A stretch of 64,000 nt of DNA from Vesta saturnalis (GCA_036346205.1 JARFJB010000821.1:5733722-5797721); one strand, 5' to 3'; positions 22,856 to 33,900 are shown, numbered from the stretch's first letter. The notes: a model not told the origin generated them from the sequence alone. Numbers and translations: made by a program.

Positions 22856-23085
22856 ATTATAAATTTTTGTTATGAACGAATACGTTCAAAAGTATATATG
22901 TAATTAAAAATTATTATTAATTTTATTAAATACATAATAGAGCGCTACTCTAGTAAAGTAGATGTCGTAGGTTCAAATCCTACTCGAGGTAAACTTTTTA
23001 TTTATGTATTTAATAAAATTAATAATAATTTTTAATTGCATATTTACTTTTGAACTTATTCGTTCATAACAAAACTTATAATAAA
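22856..23085. repeat. Inverted repeat (~80-bp arms) enclosing a tRNA fragment
   Basis: The left arm (about 22856-22937) and right arm (about 23004-23085) are reverse complements. The outer part pairs GTTATGAACGAATACGTTC with GAACTTATTCGTTCATAAC. The inner part pairs AATTAAAAATTATTATTAAT with ATTAATAATAATTTTTAATT. The loop holds the 3' two-thirds of a tRNA-like sequence. Confidence 0.85.
22938..22991 (+). tRNA. Truncated tRNA-like sequence, copy 1
   Basis: Retains the anticodon arm CTACT-CTAGTAA-AGTAG (anticodon AGT in register), a variable loop, the T arm GTAGG-TTCAAAT-CCTAC and the acceptor 3' strand TCGAGGTA. The D arm and 5' acceptor strand are replaced by the hairpin arm. It is a pseudo-tRNA, probably part of a SINE-like repeat. 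Confidence 0.7.
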
Positions 23086-23231
23086 TTAATATTACTCAAG
23101 TTGCTTTGGTATGTGTGAATCCTTGCTATATTGCAGGCTCACATTTTATTAATTTGATTGTAATCTCATTATATTTAGACTTTACATCAGTTCTACATAG
23201 ATAAAGACAAAATTTACATCGATTGGGGCTT

Positions 23232-23298
23232 GTATCTCAATTGTTCAGTTGGTTACAACGCTACTCTAGCAAAGTAGGTTCAAATCCTACTTGAGGTA
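23232..23298 (+). tRNA. tRNA-like sequence, copy 2 (deleted T stem)
   Basis: The 5' strand TATCTCAA pairs with 3' TTGAGGTA. The D arm contains GTTCAGTTGGTTAC. The anticodon arm CTACT-CTAGCAA-AGTAG has anticodon AGC in register. The variable loop and 5' strand of the T stem are missing (about 9 bases relative to copies 1 and 3). The 5' flank (AGACAAAATTTACATCGATT) and 3' flank (TTTATGTATTTAATAAAATT) are shared with the copy at 49289, so this is a repeat family, not a functional tRNA gene. Confidence 0.65.
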
Positions 23299-23342
23299 AA
23301 TTTTTTATTTATGTATTTAATAAAATTAATAATTTTTAATTA

Positions 23343-23893
23343 CATTTGAGTTGTGTTTTTTGTTTTTTTATTACTTTGCAAATTAACTTAAGTACATTAA
23401 ACAATTCACAATACTCTCAACAATAATTAAATAAACAATGACGACTATAACCACATACATAATTGCTAACAATTAATATTAAAACATCTTTTTTTATTTA
23501 TACTTTGTGTTTACTTTTTACCTGAGATATGTCTGTTTAAACTTAGCCAAGGTAGCATTCATTTTTTCTAAAATCGGCGAAAAACTTAAACTCTCCATCT
23601 TTTCGTTTATTAATGGCGGAACTCCCTTAGTAATGCACCACTCTTCGTAGTGCTAATCAAAGCAGGTAGTAGGTGCGTATATAAATACAATCTAACGTGG
23701 CCAGCACAATATTACATCAGTAAAGAGTGTATAGCAGTATAGCGTTTGCTTAATCGTTTAATCATTAATTCAGACAGACTTTGGTAAACATTTATATAAC
23801 ATGGGAAAAATATTTTAATTAAATTCATTTTTCAGGTATATTTAGTTTCACATGAACAAATTGTATAAAGAAAACTAGTTGAAAATTGAATTA
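23343..23893. other. Unassigned stretch with promoter-like segment
   Basis: TATATAAATA (23678-23687) precedes an arthropod initiator-like ACATCAGTA (+1 near 23719). The spacing of about 40 bases is too long for a textbook core promoter. No open frame follows that I can support. Confidence 0.25.
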
Positions 23894-24226
23894 AGGTGAA
23901 GTGGGGCAAGTGTAATCAGACCCCTGTAATTTTTCTTATAACGTTTTGGAGCTTTTTTGTTCAAAATTAGAAAATATTACCCTTTTATACCCACATTACT
24001 TTTTTAACCTATTTTAGTACCAATTCGAAGTATCCACTATTTATTTTATATTGACTGCAATTACACTAATTTTGTGAGTGTCTTTTATGATTTTGAATTT
24101 CCTGTTACTACCGCAAATATTATTATGTAGTTGTAATATTTTGCTCTCTTAGGTAATTTTCAACAAGGAATCTGATTCTGCTGTCAGATTTTGATTTGGA
24201 TACTAACAAAAAAAATTATAACAGCA

Positions 24227-24312
24227 ATTACATTTACCCCACTGAAATGCGCATATGGGGTAAGTGTAATTGCAAGATTGGGGTAAATGTAATCACTGAT
24301 TACATTTGCCCC
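24227..24312. promoter_or_regulatory. Left subterminal motif cluster of pogo-like element
   Basis: Four copies of GGGG(C/T)AA(G/A)TGTAAT: minus at 24227-24240, plus at 24257-24270, plus at 24280-24293 and minus at 24298-24312. A fifth copy is in the TIR itself (23903-23917). Alternating orientation and tight spacing suggest transposase binding. Confidence 0.7.
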
Positions 24313-24527
24313 AGCCTCCTCCTTCATGACTTTAATTTATAAACTTCTCTATTGTAACAGGCTAATAAGAATAGTGTATGAAAAAAATAGTGTACATACT
24401 TACCACAGACTAAAGTAAACTATAAAAACAGTGACTAAAGTAAACTATAAAAAATATAAAATACCTACTTACCTAAATACTTACCAAAGACTAGTTTATA
24501 CAGTTCCTAGTGAGTTCTTTATTCAAC

Positions 24528-26464
24528 ATGGTGAGAAAGTATATAAAAAAAAAGCCAGGTCCATCGTATACTGCTGAACTTTTAAAAGATGCGCTTAGAA
24601 ACATCAAACAAAGCGGTATCAGTATTCGTAGTGCCGCCCAGAGGTATCAAATCCCATTTTCTACTCTTCAAAAACACCTACGAGGAACCCGAGGATCAAA
24701 GAGCACGTCCAAAGGAAGACCTACGGCAATACCTGCAGCTGATGAAGAGAAATTAGTGAATGCCATAAAACCTTGGAGAAGTGGGGTTGGGGCTGAGCAG
24801 AAAGGAAATCGTAGAATTAGTGGGAAAGTATGTTACGAAAAATAATTTAAAAACGCCATTTACAGATGGAATCCCGGGCGAAGATTGGTTCTTAGGCTTT
24901 AAAGAAAGGCACAGGCTATCTTTAAAAAAACCACAAGGACTTGAGTACGCCAGAAAAAAAGCCAATGATCCCTTTGTAATTGAACAATATTTTGACATCT
25001 TAAAACAAACCCTGGAAAGATACGACCTGCAAAATAAGCCTTCTCAGATATATAACATCGACGAAACTACTTTTACGTTCGATCCAAGTAAAACTAAAAT
25101 TGTTGGTCAGACAAATGCCCCTGCTTCAAGAATAACCACCGGCCCCGTTAGAGAAAGTACGGCAGTACTCATGGGTGGAAACGCAAATGGGGATAAATTG
25201 CCTCCATTAATTGTGTTTCAAGGGAGGAATATATGGGATACTTGGATGGCTCCCTATGAATCTACCGTTCCAGGTACTACTTATGCTGCATCGCCCAATG
25301 GTTGGATGGAAACCGAGATCTTCGTAAACTATTTTACAAAAACTTTTATTCCCAACGTTGTACCTGAAAGACCAATCCTGCTTTTGTATGATGGATATTC
25401 AACGCATTTAGATCAGAAACTTATCGTCACGGTGGGATTCTAAATTAGCGGAGTACCAAAGAAAACATGTGGGTCGTAAAATACCAAAGAAAGATTTTTC
25501 TGTACTTGTGAGCACAATTTGGAAAGACACAGATCCAGTTTTACTGACATCAGGTTTTCGTAAAGGAGGAATATGTCCATTTAATAGATCTGTCATTGAC
25601 CGCACTAAATATGATCCAGAAGCTCTACGAAGATATGAAGAACATTTGAGAAGTCTCCAGCCTGCCACCCAAGAACCTCTTAATGTGCCAAGCAGAAGCA
25701 GCCATGAAGAGCCATCGCGAGAACAACCAACCTTGCAGCTAGCACCAGCACCACAACCAGAACCAATAGCAGGACCAAGTAACAGATGTGTATCATTTGA
25801 GGAATTGCTGCTGGATACCGTAAGACAATCGCCCCGCCCTAACGAAAAAGAAAGAAGAAAAAGGGTATCTTCGGGAGCAGAAATTATAACAGCAAAAGAA
25901 AGCATAGAAAAAAAGATAAAGGCTATGCAAGAAAAAGAAGATCCAAGGAAAGCGAAAGACAATGCAAAGAAAGCAAAAGATTTAGCAAAAAAATCAAAGA
26001 ATGAATAAAAAAAAAGAACAGCAAAATATACTTTTGTATCGAGCTGTTCAGATGAAGACAAACTGCAAATTTTAAGTGACAGTGAATCAGACGAAGCCAC
26101 CTTAGAGGATTATGCAAAAAGGTTACAGGAAGACGAAAAAGCATTAAAAGAAGACGAATTGTTACTCAAAGGGTTAGAAAGCCTTAAAGTTGGAAGCTGG
26201 GTTCTGGTCTCATTTAAAGGAAATAAAAGTATACTTTTCTATGTTGGTCAAATAACAGCACTCGATGAAGAATCGGAAGCTACCATTATGTTTTTAAAAA
26301 AATCACACCAAGACTCGCATAATTCAGTTTTTCATTGGCCTAAACAAGAGGACCATCACACAGTGACAGCATCGGATATAGAGATAGTTTTACCAGAACC
26401 CGTTTTAGGGCGAAGAGGAGAACTAACTTTTCCAGTATCCTTTACCTCATATAACGTGAAATAA
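24528..26464 (+). pseudogene. pogo-like (DDE_1) transposase with C-terminal extension
   Basis: The start ATG (24528) gives MVRKYIKKKPGPSYTAELL, a pipsqueak-type helix-turn-helix (SIRSAAQRYQIPFSTLQKHL). A one-base loss near 24770 moves to the next frame (LSRKEIVELVGKYV), a CENP-B-like second DNA-binding part (EDWFLGFKERH). Then come the catalytic YNIDETTFTF and LLLYDGYSTHL. An internal deletion at about 25430 removes roughly 50 codons including the third aspartate; the protein resumes at DSKLAEYQRKHVGRKIPKKD (from about 25437). A single in-frame TAA (26006-26008) interrupts the acidic/lysine-rich linker. The frame then stays open to 26464 through a folded-looking module (VGSWVLVSFKGNKS...YVGQI; PVLGRRGELTFPV) found at the end of many invertebrate pogo relatives. 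It cannot be catalytic. Confidence 0.88.
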
Positions 26465-26634
26465 AAAACAACTCACATTCTGTTTTGCTCAAATATTTAC
26501 AAAATATACATTTCTAAGAAACATATTTGAGTTTTATTCCCCATAATGGCCCCACTAAAAAGTTTATAACTTCCATATAGATTAACATATCAAGCTCAAC
26601 TTTTTTTTGTTAAAACCCGAATTTTCCATACTAT

Positions 26635-26725
26635 ATTACACTTGCCCCAGATCCATACACACAGTAGGCATATGGCAGTTACAAGCTGTGATTACACTTG
26701 CCCCATTAGCAGGGGGCAAGGGTAA
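26635..26725. promoter_or_regulatory. Right subterminal motif cluster of pogo-like element
   Basis: Three more copies of the GGGGCAAGTGTAAT motif: minus at 26635-26648, minus at 26690-26704, plus (GGGGGCAAGGGTAAT) at about 26712-26725. The TIR copy is at 26900-26914. Confidence 0.7.
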
Positions 26726-27024
26726 TCAGTCAGCTTGTTTTTTTATTTCAGTTTATAAAAAAAATCTAAGACAGGTATAAAATAAATAAATATTACATTG
26801 ATTTAATAATAAAATAAGCTGTGATCTGCGTAAAAAACGATCCTGATATCTCTTTTGGTTTTGTTATTGTAAAATTTTAAATTGCAACCATCATTTTTTG
26901 ATTACATTTACCCCACTTCACCCTACCTTTAATAAAGATGCATGTAACATTGCTGTAATCGGTACACCATTGTCCAATAACCGAGGAAGCAGTTTACTGT
27001 AACTAATTTTTCTTTAATTACATG

Positions 27025-28440
27025 CTTCAATCCCAAGATGTTGATTGAAACCAGCCAAACGAATCAAGAGAAAATCTACATTGGTCCCGTCAAAAGGACA
27101 GACGCGTATGTAGCCCTCGAAAGATAGATCACTCTGACAAAATCTACACTCGTCTATTAATTTTATTAAGGACCGTAGATATAGACTCAAAAAAAGATGG
27201 CCGTAAGCCAATAAGACACGGACACAAGATGGCGCAAACAAGATGACGGAAAGTCAAAAAGACAAACGGAAACTAGCTGGCTGAAAACCATATATGGAAA
27301 TATGAAGTCGGAAAGCCAAAAAATGCATACTAAATCAAGACGACCAAAAGCAACAAATTTACACGGAAAGAAAATGGCGGAAAGCCAAAGAGGCATGCGG
27401 AGACAATATGGCGCATAGAGGTTGAAACCACATAGGGATGCAGTCGTTGACTGAAACCAACCAATAGGACCTTCATACGGATGCAGCCATCGAAACAGAT
27501 CAATCTGAGAAAATCTATACTCGCCATTTTTTTACATATGGAAACAAATTCTATGGTGTAAACAAGATGGCAGAAAGCCAAAAATACACACGGAAACAAA
27601 ATGATTAAATGCCAAAAATCCACACGGAAAGAAGATGACTGAAAGATAAGCGCATGGAGTAATACCTAAAATAGAACGCCCGGTTCTTGGCAGTGGGTTT
27701 AGCATGTGCTTAATTTCACGATGTCAACCCTGCGGCAAAAGGATATGCCTCACCAAGATACCTCAAAATACCGGGAACCAGCTTCAACCAAAAAAGATCC
27801 TACATAACGGCTGCAACCTTTAATACAAGATGCTAATCGAAACCAGCTAAAAGTACCGTAGATATGGGTGTGGCCTTAAAATGTTGATTGAAACCAACCA
27901 AAAGGATCTCGATACGAATGAAATCCTCGAAACAGATCAATCTGAGAAAATCTACACTCGCCAATGTTTTCGCATTAATTTTATTAACGACCTTAGATGT
28001 GGAAATAAGTTTCATGGTGCAAGTAAGATGACAAAAAGACAAAAAGACACACGGAAAAAGATGGCCAAACGCTAAAGAGGCACGTGGAAACAAGATGGCG
28101 CATGGAGGTAATACCGAAAAAAGTGCACTCTGTTGTTGGCAATGTGTTTAGCATAGGCTTAATTTTAAGTCATCCCCGAGCCAAAAAGATACGCCTGACG
28201 AAGATGTCACCCCAACATACCACTTGAAACGAGCTTCATCCAAAAGAGGACCTAGATACAGCTGCAACTCTTAATACACGATACTGATCGAAACCAGCTA
28301 AAAGGACCTCGATATGGATGCAATCTTCGAAACACAAATCAAAGAAAATCTTCACCGACCCCTGTCAAAAGGACCTAGATGCGTATGCAGCACTCAAATG
28401 TATATCAACTTTGTGAACATCTTCACTCGCTGATTTTTTG
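27025..28440. repeat. Diverged tandem array, period ~400-440 bp
   Basis: The phrase TTGATTGAAACCA(G/A)CCAA, or close variants, occurs at about 27041, 27447, 27884 and 28284. Each is followed by '...GATGCA...TCGAAA', 'GATCAATCTGAGAAAATCTA' and 'ACTCG', then by 'TTTTATTAA...' and short AAGATGGCGGAAAGCCAAAA sub-repeats. The units differ at many positions and by indels. The open frames in this interval run through the repeats and are not genes. Confidence 0.8.
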
Positions 28441-28664
28441 CGTTAATCTTATTTTTAATTAAACTCTAATACGCGAATGAATCATTAAACTTATAATTTC
28501 AGTAATCACTAGTCGTTCGGGGATTTGAATAATGACCCGAAAAACCAATTATTTTTTACTTGAGAGTTCAGATGTTAAAACAAATTTATAAATTATGAAA
28601 AATATGAACACGCAAATATTTTCATATTTCATAAATTTGTAGCGGTTAAAGATTTTACCATTTA

Positions 28665-28697
28665 CTGAGGACCATAACTGTAACTGTTATCGAAACG
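28665..28697 (+). ncRNA. Hammerhead-like motif, isolated Penelope remnant
   Basis: CTGAGGA, two bases, ATAAC, a 7-nt loop, GTTAT, C, GAAAC, GTCTAAATT. This is a third copy of the motif at 4087 and 6774, with no RT or endonuclease nearby, so it is probably a solo pseudo-LTR end. The stem is one base pair shorter. Confidence 0.4.
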
Positions 28698-28793
28698 TCT
28701 AAATTTATGTGGTGCGCCCAGAAGTGTTTTTTGGGGAAACTTTCGACCCTTCGATATTTATTTTTTAATGCGGTTTTTTATCGTAAATTTGTG

Positions 28794-29166
28794 TATACCG
28801 AGTGGCCCAAAAACAAGTTACTACCTCATTTTTTCAAATGAAAACACATTTTTTTTCGTTTTCGGATTTTGCCCTGTAATTCATAGTTACTTAACTTAAA
28901 CCCAATTATTTTTTAAGTGATATTTATATATTTGTGAAGATAACTATTTTGGCTCGCATTTTTTGCCGCCTTTCTTAGTTGTACATCTGATACGGTCTTA
29001 GTTACTAAAATGTTTAATCGTAAATTTTTTGAGACCTGTTGAGTTTAGATTAGGACCAAACATACAGAGAATTTGATGTGGAAACCAAAAATGAAACAAA
29101 AAATACGTGTTTTCATTTGAAAAATGAAATTGGTGGTCAGAACTTGTTTTTGGGTCACCCGGTATA
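28794..29166. mobile_element. MITE with TACCGAGTGGCCCAAAAAC TIRs
   Basis: The left end TATACCGAGTGGCCCAAAAA and the right end, on the minus strand, TATACCGGGTGACCCAAAAA extend inward through CAAGTT and AAATGAAAACAC on both sides. About 370 bp, no coding capacity. The terminal TATA includes a probable TA target duplication, so a mariner-type MITE is likely. It lies about 100 bp after the isolated hammerhead-like motif. Confidence 0.8.
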
Positions 29167-29344
29167 CATACCATCAAACAAAACGCATCGAAAAATAAAA
29201 AAAACGGCGCATCCGAGTGTTTTCCCAAAAACACGCCTCTTAACTTTAAACAAATTTAGACATTATTTCTGGGACGCACGTATTTTTCTGAAACTACAAT
29301 CCAAATTGAAAAATTATCGTAATGCAGTAGTGATGTTCACTGCA

Positions 29345-29950
29345 TAACTTGTCAAGGGGCGAATAGATATTAAGGGATAAAAAAATTGGCACCGCCCTTA
29401 AAGTTTTTTTTTTAATTTTCCAACGGCATTCGAGAGTATCGTTCATTATTTTTTGTTTGTACCCCAAGAGGATGAAAAAAAATTTGCACCGCCCTTAAAG
29501 ATTTTGGTAATACATTAGGGGTCCGACGCCAATTTTTTTAACCTTATGTATCTATTTGCCCCTTGAGGTACAAATGAAAAACTCTTTCGTATGCCGTTGA
29601 AAAATTTTAAAAAACTTAAAGGGCGGTGCAAACATTTTTTCATCCCCTCGTATCTTCTTACTCTTTGGGGTATATGTCAAATGAAGAGCAGCACAAACGA
29701 TACTCTTTCGAATGCCGTTGGAAAAATTTTTAAAATCTTTGAGGGCGGTGCCAAATTTTTTTCATCCCTTAATATCTATTTACCCCTTGAGGTACAAACG
29801 AAAAAAAAAACTGGAACAAACAATTCTCTTTCGAACGCCGTTGAAAAAATTTAAAATGACAAGTTGTTTGGGACCCCCCTAATATTTTTTTGCCCCTGGA
29901 GGCACAAACTAAATAAAGGTTGGCACATACGCTGCCATCTTTAGAAATTC
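29345..29950. repeat. ~122-bp tandem units with an inverted pair
   Basis: Three plus-oriented units begin TTTCG(T/A)A(T/C)GCCGTTG at 29585, 29706 and 29829 (spacing 121 and 123). They contain AGGGCGGTGC, TTTTTTCATCCC and a TTGAGGTACAAA(C/T)GAAAAA-type end. The same elements occur in reverse orientation at about 29350-29515 (GGCACCGCCCTTAAAG, CCAACGGCATTCGAGAG). The array therefore reads inward to a centre near 29520-29580. No gene. Confidence 0.8.
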
Positions 29951-30636
29951 TTTTTTTAATTTTTTATCTCAATGTGCGTTATCAGGTTCACATAGCTGTC
30001 ACTATTATACTCTTCACGATTTGATTTCGTTAACAATGTTAAATAATAACGTTTCATATTTACTGCCAATAGCTGGAATTGCTGTTACATCATCCTTTTT
30101 TTAAGTATTTATATCGCTACACGATTATCCCATTAAAAACTAAATATTTGTCATGGTCATACAATAGTGATTGGTCTACATAAGAAATATAAATTTATGG
30201 TTGTTAACAATAGTAAAGTGTTTCTATTTCTATTTTTGAAAGTGTAATATTTAATAAGTATTGAATTCAGTTTATCGCTATATATAACGTGACAACATAA
30301 TAAAACTCGACTGCTTTATTTCTTACATTGCCATTCAATAATAATTCATCAGTTGTGTTATCAATAAATTCGCCCACGTTGAGATTTGCATCAATAGTAG
30401 ATAAAGGAAACATAGGTAATTTCGTCGTAACACATTCATGCAAAATTATCCTTAACCTAAATATTTTTACGAATTTGGATGACCGCTTAAAATCCGCTTA
30501 TATTTTTCTGCATCATTAAACTTGATTGAGTTTCGCTTGAATTTTTCTATTTCTCTTGATGGAGAAAAAATCTTTTTCTGCTTCCATTCGGCAACACTTG
30601 CTTTCCATCCTCATCCACCAGAAAATTAAATATACA
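29951..30636. other. Unassigned AT-rich stretch
   Basis: No gene, no clear repeat. A short frame at 30328 has no motif. Confidence 0.3.
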
Positions 30637-32160
30637 GTTAACTCAGAAAGTAACGGATAAATTCATTATTTTCGAAATCGTTAATTTATGGTCAAAATTG
30701 TGCGACACGTCAATTTTTTATTTTGATTCTGGACTTGATGCTGTGTCGCACATGTTGATGGCTCTTCGCACTTTCCGGATATGACGTCAAAGTTCATATT
30801 TTTAAATGGCAACCCTGTAACCGATGAAAATTAAACGAGTGCGAAGCACGAGTTCAATTTTCTAAAGGTTTTAATGATGATAATCATGATGATAATCATA
30901 ACACTAGTGATATTATCCCCGAAAATATTACGGAAGCCTAGTGAAATAAGTAAATGCGTTAGTAATATGTAGCTTGTGTGTGCGTGCGTGTCAATTTACG
31001 TGTATTTCAGGGGCAGCAACATTGTGCGTGGATGTGAATTTCGGTGTTTGTTATTTATTATACAGTGCGCTCAGAAAGTAACGGATATATTCATTATTTT
31101 CGAAATCGTTAATTTGTGGTCAAAATCCTGCGATACGTTGATTTTTTATTTTGATTCCGGACTTTATATTGTGTCGCATATGTAGATGGCTCTGCGCACT
31201 TTCCGGATATGACGTCAAAGTTCATATTTTTAAATGGCAACCCTGTATGTTCTTCGCGGAAATTGATGAACTTTTTCTCCTGAGTTCAAAAATGCCCTAT
31301 TTATTGGGATTATTTGAAACAGTATGCGCGATATTAATTCTTAAATGTGGCATAATTCGAAAAGTGGTGCGATGTTAGTGTTGTCAATGTTTGCGTTAAA
31401 TTAAGAATCTGGGTACTAAACAGTGCACAACATTTATTAAAATAAACATAAACTGAACGAAAACAAACATAAAATAACACTTGAAAAGGTTTTTGTCTTC
31501 CGTTGACAAAAATACGTACTTCAAGTCTACCTGTAACGATACATAAACATGCCGTTTTCGACCGCTTTAAAATAAAAAATAAACTCCATATCGAGTTAAC
31601 TAGTTGCTTGTTTTTTTGACAAAAGCCTACATTTCAATCACACCAGTTTCGTTCATGACTAACACCGCACCACTTTTCGAATTATGCCACATTTAATAAT
31701 TAATACCGCGCATCTGTTTCAAATAATTCCGATAAATAGGGCATTTTTGCACTCAGGAGAAATAGTTTCACCGATTTCCGCGAAGAACGTACAGGGTTGC
31801 CATTTAAAAATATGAACTTTGACGTCATATCTGGAAAGTGCGCAGCGCCATCTACATGTGCGACACAGCATAAAGTCCGGAATCAAAATAAAAAATCGAC
31901 GTCTCGCAGGATTTTGATCACAAATTAACGATTTCGAAAATAGTGAATTTATCCGTTACTTTCTGACCCTGAAATACACGTAGATTAACACGCACGCACA
32001 CACGCTACATTATTTCACTAGGCTTCCGTAATATTTTCGAGGATAATATAACTAGTGTTATGAATGTTATGATTAACATCATGATTATCATCATGAATAT
32101 CTTTAGAAAATTGAACTCGTGCTTCGCACTCGTTTAATTTTCATCGGTTTTAATTCGAGC
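30637..32160. mobile_element. Nested palindromic element (fold-back type)
   Basis: A terminal-type block starting CTCAGAAAGTAACGGAT and ending AAATGGCAACCCTGTA occurs three times: plus at about 30640-30820, plus at 31064-31246, and minus at about 31790-31970. The last two are arms of an inverted repeat that extends inward to about 31380 and 31655. Outside them, a second inverted pair joins about 30822-31015 (GATGAAAATTAAACGAGTGC ... CGTGTATTTCAGGG) with 31965-32150. The structure is an inner TIR element lying in an outer inverted repeat. No coding frame is recognisable. Confidence 0.8.
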
Positions 32161-32800
32161 TATCATCGATTATTAATCATAACGCGTGTTACATTTGGTA
32201 AGAGAATATAATAAACGTTAATAGAAAATATATTTTTTTAAAGTTTACAATTTTAAACGATTTGTCACTGTGGCAGTAAACTATTTTATTCATTAACATT
32301 ATGTGACAGTCAACATGCGGTGATAAAATTATCACCGATTTGATAGCGTATTCTGCGATTTTGTTTTTGTATTTTAACTAATGAAAGTACCATGTGACAT
32401 GTGAATTATATTCTCACTGTATTTCGTTGAGGTTACACATCACCAGTTCACTTTTACTACGTTTACATTCTAATTAGACAATAAATTTAGTAATACTATT
32501 TTTTAACGTACTAAAATTGTAAAAAATTACACATTACTAAAAAACATTCTAAACCATTCTCGCTTTTATAAAGTGTTTTCTGCATCAAATTCCAATGAAC
32601 GCGTAATATTGTGAAACATCTTTAATTTTAATGGCGCATCGGACTTTATGCAATTTTCACATTTAGTGACACTATGATGATCTAATAGAGAATACAACGT
32701 CCTTGGAAAAAATCTGTAAGAAACAGAATGGTATGCTTTCAACGACGCAGTTACGACAGGATAAAAAATAATGAGCGATAGGATAATGACACTACTTAAT
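32161..32800. other. Unassigned stretch
   Basis: AT-rich, no gene or repeat that I can define. Confidence 0.3.
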
Positions 32801-33900
32801 ACTTTTTAATTACATCAAATACCAAACGTATAGGAGACAAGCAAGAAAACATTACCAAAGAAACTAAAACTTAAAAAAATTAGTAGCAAACAAAGAAACT
32901 GGCAATTAAATATACGTCCAAACATAAAACACGTAAAACCTAAACACAGACAAAAAGTAACACCATCCAAACAATCAAACACGCATCCTCCAAAACAAGG
33001 ATACTAGCCAATAACTACCTTCAAACGCTCAAACATGCACCACACAAACATACCAAAGAAATTATAACATGTAGAAAAACTAGTAAGCAGTAAACACATA
33101 GTCGACAGGTAGGCTCCAAAAACAAATAAATTATAGAACCAGTACAACCACCCAAACACGAAAACTCCGTAACAAACAAGCAATCTAGTAATCGCAAAAA
33201 CCCGTAAACGTGCAAACACAAACGAGTAAACAAACGCAACCTCAAAACAATGAAGAGACCCAACAACACCCAAACTTGCATGCGATAAGTAAGAAAACAT
33301 GCAAGGAGCCAGCAAACATGCAAAAACGCAAGCGTAGCCACTCGTGGTAGACACAAACTCATAAAACACCGATCGTTTACGGTTATTCGTTAAAACGCAG
33401 GTGTGATGTACCCGTGGGTCGATAAAATAGGTGTGGCCTAATGGTGGATCACTGTTCTATAAATTCTGGGGTTAGATGTCACAAAGGGACAGATTTATTG
33501 ATAGACGTTCTAGGGGCATGTACCTTGAAATTATTACTAGTTTCTTGAATTAAGAACTTTGGCAAGATGCCAAATCTCTCAAAAGCGCCTAAGATGCACA
33601 ACAATAAGATATAGGTCCCTCGATGTTGAACTAAGAAATTGGTGTCTAACATATGTAAGTTTAGGGTGTTGTTCCCTTGTTGCGTTTATGCATGTTTACT
33701 TGTTTGTTTGTTTACGGATTTACATGTTCGAGCGTTTACTTGATTGCTAGTTTTTTTGTTTGCATGTTTACGTGTTCTTGTGATTGCTGGTTTTGCGAAT
33801 TTGTGTGTATGTGTGTGCGTGTGTGCGTTTGTGCGTGCGTGTGTGTGTTGAGTTATGTTGAGTTGAGTTGTGTCGAGTTGTGTTGAGTTGAGTGCCGGTT
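32801..33900. repeat. Low-complexity (CAAA/TTTG, TGTG) region
   Basis: 32820-33370 is rich in AACAAAC and AAACATGCAAAC-like phrases. 33665-33900 carries the complementary GTTTGTTTGTTT, CATGTTTAC and (TG)n phrases, ending in TTGAGTTGTG repeats. Open frames on either strand encode Cys/Leu/Phe-rich composition artefacts. The two halves look like degenerate inverted relatives, separated by about 300 bases of ordinary sequence. Confidence 0.55.

Larger units (their letters stand above)
23894..26923 (+). mobile_element. pogo-like DNA transposon with subterminal repeats
   Basis: The left end AGGTGAAGTGGGGCAAGTGT and inverted right end GGGTGAAGTGGGGTAAATGT are flanked by TA at 23892-23893 and 26924-26925. 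Length 3,030 bp. The transposase is in the middle on the plus strand. Motifs of the form GGGG(C/T)AA(G/A)TGTAAT recur in both orientations only in the outer parts, as expected of transposase binding sites. Confidence 0.9.

Noticed and set aside
23678..23721. TATA box plus initiator as a host promoter
   Set aside because: TATA to initiator distance is about 40 bases rather than about 30, and no gene follows.
25408..26144. 230-codon minus-strand frame (Ser/Leu/Phe-rich) opposite the pogo transposase
   Set aside because: Antisense shadow of the lysine/glutamate-rich linker of the plus-strand transposase; no motif of its own.
27014..28093. Several minus-strand frames rich in Phe/Leu
   Set aside because: They run across the diverged tandem array and share the repeat's periodicity, so they are repeat translations.
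33004..33369. Long overlapping minus-strand open frames (113-121 codons) rich in Cys, Leu and Phe
   Set aside because: Two frames are open at once over a CAAAC-type low-complexity region; the residues reflect composition, with no domain or start context.
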